Positions 41,514-50,507 of a stretch of DNA of 64,000 bases are shown piece by piece. The position numbers and the translations under genes are program-made. The stretch comes from Ignavibacteria bacterium (GTDB taxonomy: Bacteria > Bacteroidota > Ignavibacteria > Tepidaquicellales > Tepidaquicellaceae): positions 124,001-188,000 of the forward strand of contig JBAZNU010000006.1 of NCBI GenBank assembly GCA_041649015.1, written 5' to 3'. The notes beneath the pieces are model-generated. The model saw only the letters and a list, made by a program, of their open reading frames with translations, was not told the DNA's origin and did no database searches. Positions within the stretch are counted from its first letter, which is position 1. Each line of letters opens with the position of its first letter.

Positions 41514-44036
41514 ATGAAAGCACTTAAACTCTCAATTGCCTTATTAATTATTACAGGCACCGTATTAATTGCGAACTCAATTTTTTCGCAGAGCAATAAT
41601 CATGGCTGGGATGATCCAAACCTTGACAGGATTCCAAAGAATTTGCTTCAGCAGTCGCAGAACCAGCAGAATTTTTCACCTTATTCTATCAATTCATCGA
41701 TTGTAACGGATGCTTATGGTTATGATAATTTCATTTTAGGAACTGATTTTGCAGAGCCTCATGTTGCGGTAAATCCAAGAGATCCACTTCAGTATTTTAC
41801 GGCGTTTAATACGAATAATACCTATTATACAATGAATGGTCTAGACTGGTACAGGAATAATCCAACATTTCCGGGATATACAATGATGGGTGACCCAGTT
41901 GTTGCTTACGACAGTCTTGGTAACGTCTATTATGAAAACATGTACGGAGACGGCAACAATATATTCGGCACACAAATAGCAATTTCAAGCGATAACGGAC
42001 TGAACTGGACATACACAACGGGTAACAGTGGAAATGATAAGAACTGGATTGCAGCAGATCAGAGCGCAGGACCTTATACAAATTTTGTTTATACGACTAT
42101 AACTTCCGGTCAAACATGTAACGTTTTCAGAAGTACTAACAGGGGGCAATCATTTATTCATGCTCAAACTTTGACACCTCATAATTTACCGGGAGCAATG
42201 CCATGCGTAGGACCGAATGTAATTGGAGGTGACGTACCGGGAGGATGTGTATATGTTGTAACAAATTCCGGAAATTCATTTGCAGCAATATATTCATTTT
42301 TCGTTTCAACAAACGGAGGATCTTCATTCACAATGAAATCGCAACAAAATTTTGTCGGATATTTAGGAACAAACGTCGGCGGCAGAAACAGTGTTCAGAA
42401 TATGAGGACGAGACCGTATCCATTTATTACAGCAGATAACAGTTACGGACCTTACAGGGGAAGATTGTATCTTGTATATGCAACAAATCAACCGGCAGGA
42501 AACGGGAACAAACCTGATTTATTCTGCAGGTATTCAACTGACCAAGGGGCAACATTTTCTGCACCGGTACTAATAAATGACGATATAAATCCTACAGCAA
42601 ATCATCAATGGCATCCGGCAATATGGTGCGATAAGCAGACAGGAAGACTATTCGTAAAATGGCTTGACACAAGGGATACACCAACGAGTGATTCTTGTGA
42701 TGTATATGCTTCATATTCGACGAATGGCGGTGTATCATTTGTTCAGAACCAAAAACTAACGACAGCAAAATTTAAGATTGATTGTTCAACATGCGGAGGA
42801 GGCGGTACACCAAGATATCAGGGGGATTACGATGGTATAACATCATACGGCAGAACCTCTTTGGCGGTATGGACAGATTTCAGAGCAAGTTCGTTTGGGA
42901 GCTATACAGCATACTATCCGGACTATGCTATGACTATTAACGCTCAAGAAACATTTATCGAAAACAATGACAGTACATTTATTAAAGTAACAGTTCCTTC
43001 GGTTAAAAGTTACACAGATTATGTGAAATTCACGGCTTCGGTTGACACTCTCCCCGCAGCAGGAACGCTTCAGTTAAGTTTTGTTAATGGAAAGGATTCG
43101 ATTTTCAGTTATCCCGATTCTGTTACTGTCAGAATAAAAACAATTGGTTCTGTAACACCGGGAGTTTACGGAATTATTATAACGGGTAAAGGTCCCAACG
43201 GAATTCCAGTACATAGAAGAATCCAAAATATTGACGTAAATGTAGCTACGTTGAGTATAGGTACAAACAGAAACGGAATATGTGATTTTAAGATTAATAA
43301 TGTACAGTATAATACAAGACAAACGATAACTTTTAATATTGGATCATCAGTTACGATTCAAGCAATGAGTCCTAAGACAGTTGGTACAACAAGATATGTT
43401 TATACAAACTGGTCACAAGGCGGAGATACCACACAGACTATCACTGTTACCGGACCCGGAACATATACGGCAATTTACAAACCTCAGTACAGATTAATTA
43501 TGAACTCAACAATTGGAAATACATTCGGCGGCGGGCTATATTACGACTCTGCGGTTACTTTCCAATTCGGGGTCAATTCCAGAATTTTTACGACTGGCGG
43601 TTCGACATACAGATTTAAAGGCTGGACGGGTTCCGGCAATGGGGCGTATATTAGTCCTGATACTTTAGGTATGGACACGATAATAAGTATAGCAATAAAT
43701 AACGCAATATCTGAGACAGCAAACTGGGCATTACATACAGTAGGGATATCAAGTATAGGAACAGAAATTCCGAGTGAATTCAAACTATACCAGAACTATC
43801 CAAATCCATTTAATCCAGTGACCAACATCAATTTTGATGTTCCAAAAGCAGGACTTGTTCAGATTAGGGTTTATGATATTCTTGGAAAAGAAGTAGAAGT
43901 ACTAGCAGACGAATTTCTGCAGCCGGGTAAGTATAAGGCAACATTCAATGCTGGAAAATTTGCAAGCGGGATTTATTTCTACAGAATTAATACATCATCA
44001 TTCACTGATATAAAAAGAATGATAGTTCTGAAATAA
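41514..44036 (+). CDS. T9SS-sorted Asp-box (sialidase-like) exoprotein B
   Basis: The 840-aa paralogue of the preceding gene shows the same order: signal peptide (MKALKLSIALLIITGTVLIA), propeller with ISSDNGLNW, RSTNRGQSF, YSTDQGATFS and YSTNGGVSF, beta-sandwich domains, TVTGPGTYTAIYKP, and the sorting domain FKLYQNYPNPFNPVTNINF ending IKRMIVLK. Shared phrases such as GTDFAEPHVAVNPRDP versus GTDFGEPHIATNPNDF show a recent tandem duplication with divergence. Cys pairs (CSTCGGGG, about residue 424) are specific to this copy. A strong terminator follows. Function unknown. Confidence 0.85.
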   Translation: MKALKLSIALLIITGTVLIANSIFSQSNNHGWDDPNLDRIPKNLLQQSQNQQNFSPYSINSSIVTDAYGYDNFILGTDFAEPHVAVNPRDPLQYFTAFNTNNTYYTMNGLDWYRNNPTFPGYTMMGDPVVAYDSLGNVYYENMYGDGNNIFGTQIAISSDNGLNWTYTTGNSGNDKNWIAADQSAGPYTNFVYTTITSGQTCNVFRSTNRGQSFIHAQTLTPHNLPGAMPCVGPNVIGGDVPGGCVYVVTNSGNSFAAIYSFFVSTNGGSSFTMKSQQNFVGYLGTNVGGRNSVQNMRTRPYPFITADNSYGPYRGRLYLVYATNQPAGNGNKPDLFCRYSTDQGATFSAPVLINDDINPTANHQWHPAIWCDKQTGRLFVKWLDTRDTPTSDSCDVYASYSTNGGVSFVQNQKLTTAKFKIDCSTCGGGGTPRYQGDYDGITSYGRTSLAVWTDFRASSFGSYTAYYPDYAMTINAQETFIENNDSTFIKVTVPSVKSYTDYVKFTASVDTLPAAGTLQLSFVNGKDSIFSYPDSVTVRIKTIGSVTPGVYGIIITGKGPNGIPVHRRIQNIDVNVATLSIGTNRNGICDFKINNVQYNTRQTITFNIGSSVTIQAMSPKTVGTTRYVYTNWSQGGDTTQTITVTGPGTYTAIYKPQYRLIMNSTIGNTFGGGLYYDSAVTFQFGVNSRIFTTGGSTYRFKGWTGSGNGAYISPDTLGMDTIISIAINNAISETANWALHTVGISSIGTEIPSEFKLYQNYPNPFNPVTNINFDVPKAGLVQIRVYDILGKEVEVLADEFLQPGKYKATFNAGKFASGIYFYRINTSSFTDIKRMIVLK

Positions 44037-44060
44037 TAAGCTGTAAACATTGAAAATAAA

Positions 44061-44084
44061 GGGGATTTTTGAATCCCCTTTTTT
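44061..44084 (+). terminator. Terminator after exoprotein B
   Basis: GGGGATT and AATCCCC pair around a TTTG loop and are followed by TTTTTT, 25 nt past the stop. Confidence 0.9.
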
Positions 44085-44180
44085 ATATATTGATGGGAAC
44101 AAAATTTGTACAAAAATGTAAATATTATGTTGCATTTTTTAGTTAAAAAAATGATTAATTTAGATAGTTGATTTAAAACA

Positions 44181-44405
44181 TTGGTTATTAAAGAAGAAAT
44201 ATTAGAAAAAGGTTTAAAGAAATTCCGTATCATGGTTGAATTTGACGGAGAAAACTACGTTGCGAGCGGATATCTCGATGGTAATTTAATCAACAAAACA
44301 AGCCAAGCTGTAACTGAAAGCCAATCAAACAAGGAAAATAATGATGCAATAGTAGATAACCTATTATTTCTTATCAAAGACGATATATTAAACCACAATT
44401 ACTAA
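44181..44405 (+). CDS. Small hypothetical protein
   Basis: A 74-aa frame with a TTG start at 44181; the first ATG is at 44232 and would give 57 aa. It contains RIMVEFDGENYVASGYLDG, a short beta-hairpin-like segment, then a charged helix EDNNDAIVDNLLFLI-like NNDAIVDNLLFLIKDD. It lies 8 nt before the tsaC/sua5 gene, so it is probably co-transcribed. No family recognised, no signal peptide. Confidence 0.5.
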   Translation: MVIKEEILEKGLKKFRIMVEFDGENYVASGYLDGNLINKTSQAVTESQSNKENNDAIVDNLLFLIKDDILNHNY

Positions 44406-44413
44406 ATAAATAC

Positions 44414-45028
44414 ATGTTTCTACATATACATCCCGAAAATCCCGAAGAAAGAAAAATAAAAATGGTAACCGAATGCTTAAAAGACGGCGGAATAATAATT
44501 TATCCGACGGATACGGTGTATTCGATGGGATGCGATATAAACAATCATGATGCAATAGAAAGAATAAGCAGAATAAAGAATATTAATATTAAGACAGCAA
44601 ATTACTCTTTAGTATGTTATGATTTAAGCCATCTTTCAGACTTTGTTTTCAGCATAGATACACCGCTATACAGAATAATGAAGAAACACTTACCGGGTGC
44701 ATTTACTTTTATTCTCAAAGCAGACAGCAATGTACCGAAAATATTCAAGAGCAAGAAAAAAACTGTAGGAATAAGGGTACCGGATAACTTAATATGCAGA
44801 GGAATAGTAAAAGAATTAGGCAATCCTATAACATCCACATCTATACACGATATATACGATAATGATGATTACATCAATGATCCTGAACTTATTTATGAAG
44901 TTTTTAAGAAAAGAGTTGATATCGTAATTGATGGAGGACCCGGGAAAAGAACTCCTTCGACCGTTATTGATTGTTCTGACGGTGACATTACCATAGTAAG
45001 ACAGGGTTTAGGAATACTCAGCGAGTAA
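44414..45028 (+). CDS. L-threonylcarbamoyladenylate synthase (TsaC/Sua5/YrdC family)
   Basis: It makes threonylcarbamoyl-AMP from Thr, bicarbonate and ATP for the t6A modification at position 37 of ANN-decoding tRNAs. The 204-aa single YrdC domain has GGIIIYPTDTVYSMGCD (the KxR/SxN-site PTDT), RISRIKNINIKTANYSLVC, HLPGAFTFILKA, VGIRVPDN, and STSIHDIYDN. The length suits TsaC/YciO rather than Sua5, which has an extra domain. YciO-type paralogues are the alternative. Confidence 0.87.
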   Translation: MFLHIHPENPEERKIKMVTECLKDGGIIIYPTDTVYSMGCDINNHDAIERISRIKNINIKTANYSLVCYDLSHLSDFVFSIDTPLYRIMKKHLPGAFTFILKADSNVPKIFKSKKKTVGIRVPDNLICRGIVKELGNPITSTSIHDIYDNDDYINDPELIYEVFKKRVDIVIDGGPGKRTPSTVIDCSDGDITIVRQGLGILSE

Positions 45029-45078
45029 GAAAATTAATCTTAAATCATCGATTGATTTAACAATTTTAAAAACCTATT

Positions 45079-45936
45079 CTACAACCATTCTTCTACTTTA
45101 ATATCACCCTGAATTCCTACAACGGTGTATTTAATGGGAACTTTCCTGTTCGATGATTCAACAGATAACTGAGCAAGTTTTAGTAAACCGCTGCAGCAAG
45201 GAACTTCCATAATTACGACATTTAAAGTATTTATCTTTGACTCTTCAATCAGCACTCTTAATTTCTCCATATAGATTTCTTTTCCTGAATCCAGTTTTGG
45301 ACATGCTATTACGAGCTTTTTATTCTTTAGAAACTTCGAATGGAAATTTGAGATACTAAATGGTACGCAATCGGCTGCAATCAGCAAATCACAGTTATTA
45401 AAATGGGATGCATTAGGATTTATTAGGTGAAGTTGAATCGGCCAGTGAGTTAACTCAGAACCAACTGTATCATCGACAGCCACATTCGGAATATTGGAAA
45501 AAGTTTTCTGTCTGGAGCCGGGACAACCTGTATGCTGAGGTTCATTATTTTTGACTATGTTTAACTTCGGTTCAAACAAAGAATTAAGGGTAACATTAAT
45601 GGATTTCTCTTTCAAGAATTCAATACCCTCATTTAAATAGCCAATCTCATTATGGTCTTTAAGGTGTTTCAAATGAGCCAAGATAACCTTTTCTCCCATC
45701 GTTGAAATTCGATTCATTACAGCATATTCACTGTAGGGCTCAGCTTCCCTCTCTTCGAGAGTAATGGCACCTTCCGGACAAGTACCGATACAAGCACCGA
45801 GTCCATCACAATAAAGTTCGCTTACGAGCCGAGCTTTTCCGTCAATCATCTGCAACGCACCTTCATTGCAACCATTGACACATTCTTCGCATCCGTTGCA
45901 TTTTTGTTCGTCTATTGTAATAATAGTTCTTTTCAT
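45079..45936 (-). CDS. Iron-sulfur protein with two 4Fe-4S motifs, function unknown
   Basis: The 285-aa cytoplasmic protein starts with a dicluster ferredoxin part: CNGCEECVNGCNEGA and CDGLGACIGTCPEG. After a helical linker (VILAHLKHLKDHNEIGYL) a second domain has LLIAADCVPFSIS, LVIACPKLD and VIMEVPCCSGL, a Cys-rich alpha/beta unit often found with such ferredoxin domains in anaerobes. It may work in an electron-transfer or cofactor reaction; I cannot name the reaction. It stands alone, convergent with tsaC. Confidence 0.72.
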   Translation of the reverse strand: MKRTIITIDEQKCNGCEECVNGCNEGALQMIDGKARLVSELYCDGLGACIGTCPEGAITLEEREAEPYSEYAVMNRISTMGEKVILAHLKHLKDHNEIGYLNEGIEFLKEKSINVTLNSLFEPKLNIVKNNEPQHTGCPGSRQKTFSNIPNVAVDDTVGSELTHWPIQLHLINPNASHFNNCDLLIAADCVPFSISNFHSKFLKNKKLVIACPKLDSGKEIYMEKLRVLIEESKINTLNVVIMEVPCCSGLLKLAQLSVESSNRKVPIKYTVVGIQGDIKVEEWL

Positions 45937-46184
45937 ATATTTTGTTAATTTAATCAGATAAATATATCTGTTTTAGTGGATTTTTTCAATGTATATTATA
46001 ATCACCTGAGAGACTACCATAGTGTATATAATTTTGCCTCATTGTTTAATTACTGTTTTTGTTAATACGTAAATAAATTTGAGATTATCATTACAGGATA
46101 TTTATATGTAATATTAGATACATAGATTGTTTTTTATTTAATTTTAAATACTTATCTTTGTTTTTAAAAACTAATTATTCTATC

Positions 46185-46622
46185 ATGTCAATTATAAAAG
46201 AGTTTAAGGAATTCATAATGAAGGGAAATATAATTGACCTTGCAGTTGCTGTAATTATCGGAGGAGCATTCGGTAAGGTTATCACTTCATTTGTGAATGA
46301 TATCCTAATGCCGCCAATAGGATTATTGCTTGGGAAAGTTGACTTTAAAGAGTTGAAACTTGTGTTACAAAGCGGCAAAGATGCTCTTATGAGCGGAACA
46401 CAGACAGTAACACCAGCAGTTGCAGAAGTCTCATTGAATTACGGAGCTTTCATACAAAATATTTTCGATTTTCTGATAATTGGTTTTTGTATTTTCATTG
46501 CTTTAAAGGCATATCAGAAAGCCAACAAACAAAAAGAAGAGGCACCTGCTCCACCTCCAGAGCCAACAACCGAAGAAAAACTGCTCACAGAGATAAGGGA
46601 TATTCTTAAAGGGAACAAATAA
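46185..46622 (+). CDS. mscL: Large-conductance mechanosensitive channel
   Basis: MscL opens at high membrane tension and vents solutes after osmotic downshock. From the ATG at 46185 (MSIIKEFKEFIMKGNIIDLA) it is 145 aa; the frame opens at 46158, but the added MFLKTNYSI has no family counterpart. Helix 1 is IDLAVAVIIGGAFGKVITSF, then the periplasmic loop, then helix 2 GAFIQNIFDFLIIGFCIFIAL and the cytoplasmic helix with TEEKLLTEIRDIL. The loop is near the normal length. Single gene. Confidence 0.94.
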   Translation: MSIIKEFKEFIMKGNIIDLAVAVIIGGAFGKVITSFVNDILMPPIGLLLGKVDFKELKLVLQSGKDALMSGTQTVTPAVAEVSLNYGAFIQNIFDFLIIGFCIFIALKAYQKANKQKEEAPAPPPEPTTEEKLLTEIRDILKGNK

Positions 46623-46657
46623 ATACGATTGTATAAATTAAATTTAAAAATAGACTA

Positions 46658-47479
46658 ATGAGACACATATCAATATTTATTATCGTGGTGTTTATTGTTA
46701 TTGGCTGCGGAAAACAAAGCGATACAATGAATAAAACAACAGGTTCAGCGAAACAAGACGTAAAGACATCTGACAGCATTGTTTTTGAAAGTAAAATCTT
46801 TAAGAAAACATATAAAGACTGTAAAGAAACAGAGGAGAAATGTTCTTATTTAAAGGTTTCTTATCCAGTGTTCAGCGGAAGCAGTGCAGCTGAGATAAAC
46901 AAAATAATTGATACATATATAGCAGACAGTATTTTTACTGTAGAAGGAAGCAGCAACAATAAGAATCCGGAGGGATTAGCCAAGACATTCTTTACAGACT
47001 ATGAGAATGCTATGAAAGATGCATCACCAGATTTTCCTTTAGTATATGCACTTGACATAAACTGCAGTGTGGTTTACAATAAACCTACAGCTTTATCTCT
47101 GAGTGTGGAGTATTATATAAATACTGGCGGTGCTCATCCAAACAGTTATGCGAGATACTTTGTCTTCAATCCTAAATCGGGTAAACTATTAAAATTAACT
47201 GATTTATTCAGCATTGGATTTGAAGTAAAGCTTAATAAGTTAATTGATAAGAAATACAGAGAGTTAAAAAATCTTAAGGAAACAGACAGGCTTGATAGTG
47301 AGAAAGGTTATTTATTTGATAATTTTTTAAAGTATAACGACAACTTTATGCTCACGAAAGAGGGTATCAATTTCTTTTACAACAATTATGAGATAGCCCC
47401 TTATGCTGTAGGACCGACTGAGTTGAAGTTTACATACAAGGAGCTTGGTGAAATTTTAACACCAGAATACAAACAGTGA
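46658..47479 (+). CDS. Lipoprotein with DUF4163/DUF3298-type domain
   Basis: The 273-aa lipoprotein has a short type II signal (IFIIVVFIVIGCG, lipobox Cys about residue 17). The body has a DUF4163-like beta region (LKVSYPVFSGSSAAEINKII) followed by the DUF3298 part with YYINTGGAHPNSYARYFVFN and KLLKLTDLFS and an end FTYKELGEIL. The same domain pair occurs in RsiV-type lysozyme-binding anti-sigma factors, but no sigma factor is next to it, and many stand-alone relatives are of unknown function. Confidence 0.83.
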   Translation: MRHISIFIIVVFIVIGCGKQSDTMNKTTGSAKQDVKTSDSIVFESKIFKKTYKDCKETEEKCSYLKVSYPVFSGSSAAEINKIIDTYIADSIFTVEGSSNNKNPEGLAKTFFTDYENAMKDASPDFPLVYALDINCSVVYNKPTALSLSVEYYINTGGAHPNSYARYFVFNPKSGKLLKLTDLFSIGFEVKLNKLIDKKYRELKNLKETDRLDSEKGYLFDNFLKYNDNFMLTKEGINFFYNNYEIAPYAVGPTELKFTYKELGEILTPEYKQ

Positions 47480-47537
47480 GTTAAATCCAGATGGGAAGAT
47501 AAATTAAAATAAAGCAGCAATAAAATTATTAGTAGAA

Positions 47538-47618
47538 ATGAAAGTAAGAATGAATCCACAAGATGCGAATGTAACTAATGCAAGTAAGATACTTGAATAT
47601 CTGAAGACAGAAAACTGA
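47538..47618 (+). CDS. Possible 26-aa small ORF
   Basis: An ATG-started frame of 26 codons (MKVRMNPQDANVTNASKILE and six more residues) lies in the gap between the lipoprotein and mdh genes. It is short and has no clear ribosome binding site; it may be a remnant or chance. Confidence 0.2.
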   Translation: MKVRMNPQDANVTNASKILEYLKTEN

Positions 47619-47700
47619 TACTCAAAAATTACTTAAACAATAATATTATTGTTATAATAACTGTAGCAAGCATTTACTAAAAAAACAGAAAGGACGAGTA

Positions 47701-48669
47701 ATGAAAATAACAGTAGTCGGAGCGGGAAACGTTGGTGCGACATGTGCGAATGAAATAGCGGTGAAAGAACTTGCTGAAGAATTAGTAATTGTAGATTTGA
47801 ACAAAGATGTTACGAAAGGAAAGGCGCTTGATTTATGGCAGACTTCACCTATACTTAGCTTTGACACGAGAATAAATGCGGCAGGAGAGGAATATGAAGA
47901 TACTAAAGATTCACAAGTTGTTGTAATAACAGCGGGATTACCGCGAAAACCGGGGATGAGCAGGGACGACCTGATTAAGACGAATGCATTAATAGTTAAA
48001 GATGTAACCGAGAAGATTGTAAAATATTCACCGGAAGCGATACTGATAATTGTCTCAAATCCACTTGACGTGATGACATACGCTGCATTTTTAGCGGCAG
48101 ACGGAATACCATCCAACAAAATATTCGGAATGGCAGGAATATTAGATACTGCCAGGTATAAATCATTTATAGCAGAAGCATTAAACATATCGCCTAAGAG
48201 CATACATGCAATACTAATGGGCGGACACGGTGATTCAATGGTTCCCCTTCCGAGGTACACAACGGTTTCAGGAATACCGATAAATGAGCTGCTTGACAAG
48301 GCAACACTTGACGGAATAATTGACAGGACAAAGAAAGGTGGCGGAGAGCTTGTTAATTTAATGGGAACCTCAGCATGGTATGCACCAGGTGCGGCAGCTG
48401 CACAGATGACAGAAGCCGTTGTAAAAAATCAGAGAAGAATTTTCCCTGTATGCGCAGCGCTAAATGGTGAATACGGGCTGAAGGATTTGCATCTTGGAGT
48501 TCCTGTGGTACTTGGAAAGAACGGAATTGAAAAAGTTATCGAATTAAAACTGAATGATGAAGAAATGAATATGGTAAAGAAATCAGCGAGGGATGTAGTT
48601 GAACTTATGAGAGTGCTTGATGATCTGAATTTGTTTAATAAGAAATATTCGTACAAGTCGATTGTATAA
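47701..48669 (+). CDS. mdh: Malate dehydrogenase (NAD)
   Basis: It interconverts malate and oxaloacetate. The 322-aa LDH-like (type 3) MDH has the Rossmann start KITVVGAGNVGATCANEIA, with Asp at VIVDL, the active loop TAGLPRKPGMSRDDLI (Arg-81/Arg-87 type substrate site that marks MDH, not LDH), IIVSNPLDVMTY, the catalytic His in MGGHGDSMVPLPRY, and GTSAWYAPGAAAAQM. This is the form found in Chlorobi/Bacteroidota. With MaeB and the carboxyltransferase set it links C3 and C4 acids. Confidence 0.95.
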   Translation: MKITVVGAGNVGATCANEIAVKELAEELVIVDLNKDVTKGKALDLWQTSPILSFDTRINAAGEEYEDTKDSQVVVITAGLPRKPGMSRDDLIKTNALIVKDVTEKIVKYSPEAILIIVSNPLDVMTYAAFLAADGIPSNKIFGMAGILDTARYKSFIAEALNISPKSIHAILMGGHGDSMVPLPRYTTVSGIPINELLDKATLDGIIDRTKKGGGELVNLMGTSAWYAPGAAAAQMTEAVVKNQRRIFPVCAALNGEYGLKDLHLGVPVVLGKNGIEKVIELKLNDEEMNMVKKSARDVVELMRVLDDLNLFNKKYSYKSIV

Positions 48670-48673
48670 CAAA

Positions 48674-48698
48674 CCTGCTGTTCTTATGGAACAGCAGG
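48674..48698 (+). terminator. Hairpin between convergent mdh and 158-aa gene
   Basis: CCTGCTGTTC and GAACAGCAGG pair perfectly around TTATG, 5 nt past the mdh stop. There is no clear T-run on either side, so termination strength is uncertain. Confidence 0.7.
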
Positions 48699-48708
48699 TC
48701 TCAAACAA

Positions 48709-49185
48709 TTATGATATTTTCTTAAATGTAAGACTCATACCGAGGGATAAACCAAGTTTCATTTCAACAGCATCGAGGGCATAACCACCGAGTTTAATAG
48801 AGCGGTAGAAATCGCCGGCTTTAAAAAGCATCTTAAGAACAATTTTCACAGTCTTCTTATCCTCTGCCTGTTGGAGAATAGAATTTCTTTCATCTTCCGT
48901 AATTTCCGTTTGATAATGGAAAGTAAGCGAAATAGAAGGAACAAGACCGAGAGCAACACCTAAACCCTTAAACTCATAACCCGAAGAAGTAATCAGTGAC
49001 ATTGATTCCGTAATGCTGTCCATAATTTCCTTTACTTTTCCTGAGCCGGCATCCTTAAATTCTTCATTTAATTCGTCCTGTTCATCACCAAGATAATTAT
49101 CCTTGAAACTTATTATCTGTTCTGTAACTCCTGAAACGGCGCCTTTAGCGGCTTCTTTTGCTTTGTCTAAAATGTTATCAATCAT
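48709..49185 (-). CDS. Hypothetical protein with N-terminal amphipathic helix
   Basis: Family not recognised. The 158-aa protein begins with an Ala/Lys-rich helix (LDKAKEAAKGAVSGV), then a charged stretch, a hydrophobic beta segment (GLGVALGLVPSISLTFHYQT) and an end GGYALDAVEMKLGLSLGMSL with alternating strands. No signal peptide. It faces mdh across a hairpin. The alternating glycine-rich strands might mean membrane or lipid contact, but this is a guess. Confidence 0.55.
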   Translation of the reverse strand: MIDNILDKAKEAAKGAVSGVTEQIISFKDNYLGDEQDELNEEFKDAGSGKVKEIMDSITESMSLITSSGYEFKGLGVALGLVPSISLTFHYQTEITEDERNSILQQAEDKKTVKIVLKMLFKAGDFYRSIKLGGYALDAVEMKLGLSLGMSLTFKKIS

Positions 49186-49339
49186 GTTAATATTTATTTA
49201 TTTTTCGAAAATATAAAACATGTAATAATTATAAAAAATCCAAAATAATCATGAATATATAATAATCATTCCCGCTATTAATACGTAATACCTGCAATAC
49301 ACTTTTGGGTAATATTCAAACAAAAATAAAAGTAAGGAT

Positions 49340-50258
49340 TTAGAAAGAAATATAGAAATCTTTGGCAGTCCATATTGAGAAGTCAAGGAAAGGATTATTA
49401 TTCATTGTAAATAATATCTTCTTAATAAGTTTATCTGCGGGAGAGTTTGAAGTAAGGTTCTGAAGGTGCATTTCTTTTTCTTGTAGTCTCCTCTTTGTTC
49501 ATTTTTATAAGATTCTCATGTTCAAGATCGAGTTCTGCACCTTTCAAGAGGTAACTTGGGGATTTAGTCCAAAGCCGATCACCGTTATTAGAATTAAAAA
49601 TTAGAGAAAAGAAAATTCTGACTCTGCGATATTTGTCTATTATCCCGAACTCATTTTTATACTCTCTAAATTTTATGACAGATGGTTTACCAATGGAGAA
49701 ACTGAGGTCATTGAATTCTTGTTCCAGGGTAATGTAAACATCATTATCCAGAACCTTACGACCATTGCGGTTTGAGGCTGGAGAATTAAGATAAATCATA
49801 CAGACGGCTACAAACGGAGGGTTTATCAAATAAAACAACTTTTTCACGGGCAGGACAGTAATTTCTACTTTATCTTTGGTATATTGAAAGTCCGAAAGAA
49901 TGCAGTGGATACCATCGGGTACAATAGCGGCGGCAGAAGACATGAACTCCGGATTAGAATACTTATAATTAAAACTATGAATCTTATTGTAAGCATTCTT
50001 GCCTTTCAACTCTTTTTTGCTACGCCATATTTCTTTTAACAAATCAGGATCGTTAACAGAAGAAGCAAATTTATTTATGGTTCTGAAGCGGTTATTGTGA
50101 GCGATTGCCTTTTTGGAATCAGCTTTTTTTCTGTTCGGGTTAAGCGGATAGACTATACTTTAACCTGTCTTTTTTGCTTTTAAGACAAGATTACCAATTT
50201 TACCGCGGGCGGTTCCAATTATTTGATTTGTTAACCGAGCTATATTAAGATATAGCAA
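49340..50258 (-). pseudogene. Decayed gene: in-frame stop and frame change around a 203-codon core
   Basis: The open core (49431-50042) begins with TTG inside a longer reading frame. Read upstream, the same frame continues without ATG through NKFASSVNDPD, KKAIAHNN and YPLNPNRKKA to a TAA at 50160-50162, and beyond the stop it goes on as IIGTARGKIGNLVLK up to a TTG at 50256-50258. Downstream the core ends FKLSRR, while a neighbouring frame overlapping that stop reads SPADKLIKKILF, then FLDFSIWTAKDFYISF, up to a stop at 49340. Protein-like sequence on both sides of the breaks suggests one ancestral gene with a nonsense codon and a frameshift. Family unknown; sequencing errors could mimic this. 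Confidence 0.55.
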
Positions 50259-50507
50259 TTAAAAAGTGTTGAAAATAGATAATCGATATGTAATTTATGA
50301 GTAATCGAGGAAAGATTGAGGTTAAATCGAGGAGAACAGACAATAAAAAGGTATGAAAAAGGCATGCTAAAGGTATATTGAATGCATATTGAGGTTAAAT
50401 AACTGATATTACAGCAGGATAAATGTAGTTTATTTTTTGTAAAGATATTTTATGTCTTAAAAAGAAGTCGGAATAAATGATGATCACAAGGAATATCGGG
50501 ATGAGGA

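Noticed and set aside
39028..44036. True sialidases
   Set aside because: Asp boxes are present but the sialidase Arg triad, RIP motif and nucleophile Tyr/Glu are not evident; Asp boxes occur in many non-sialidase propellers.
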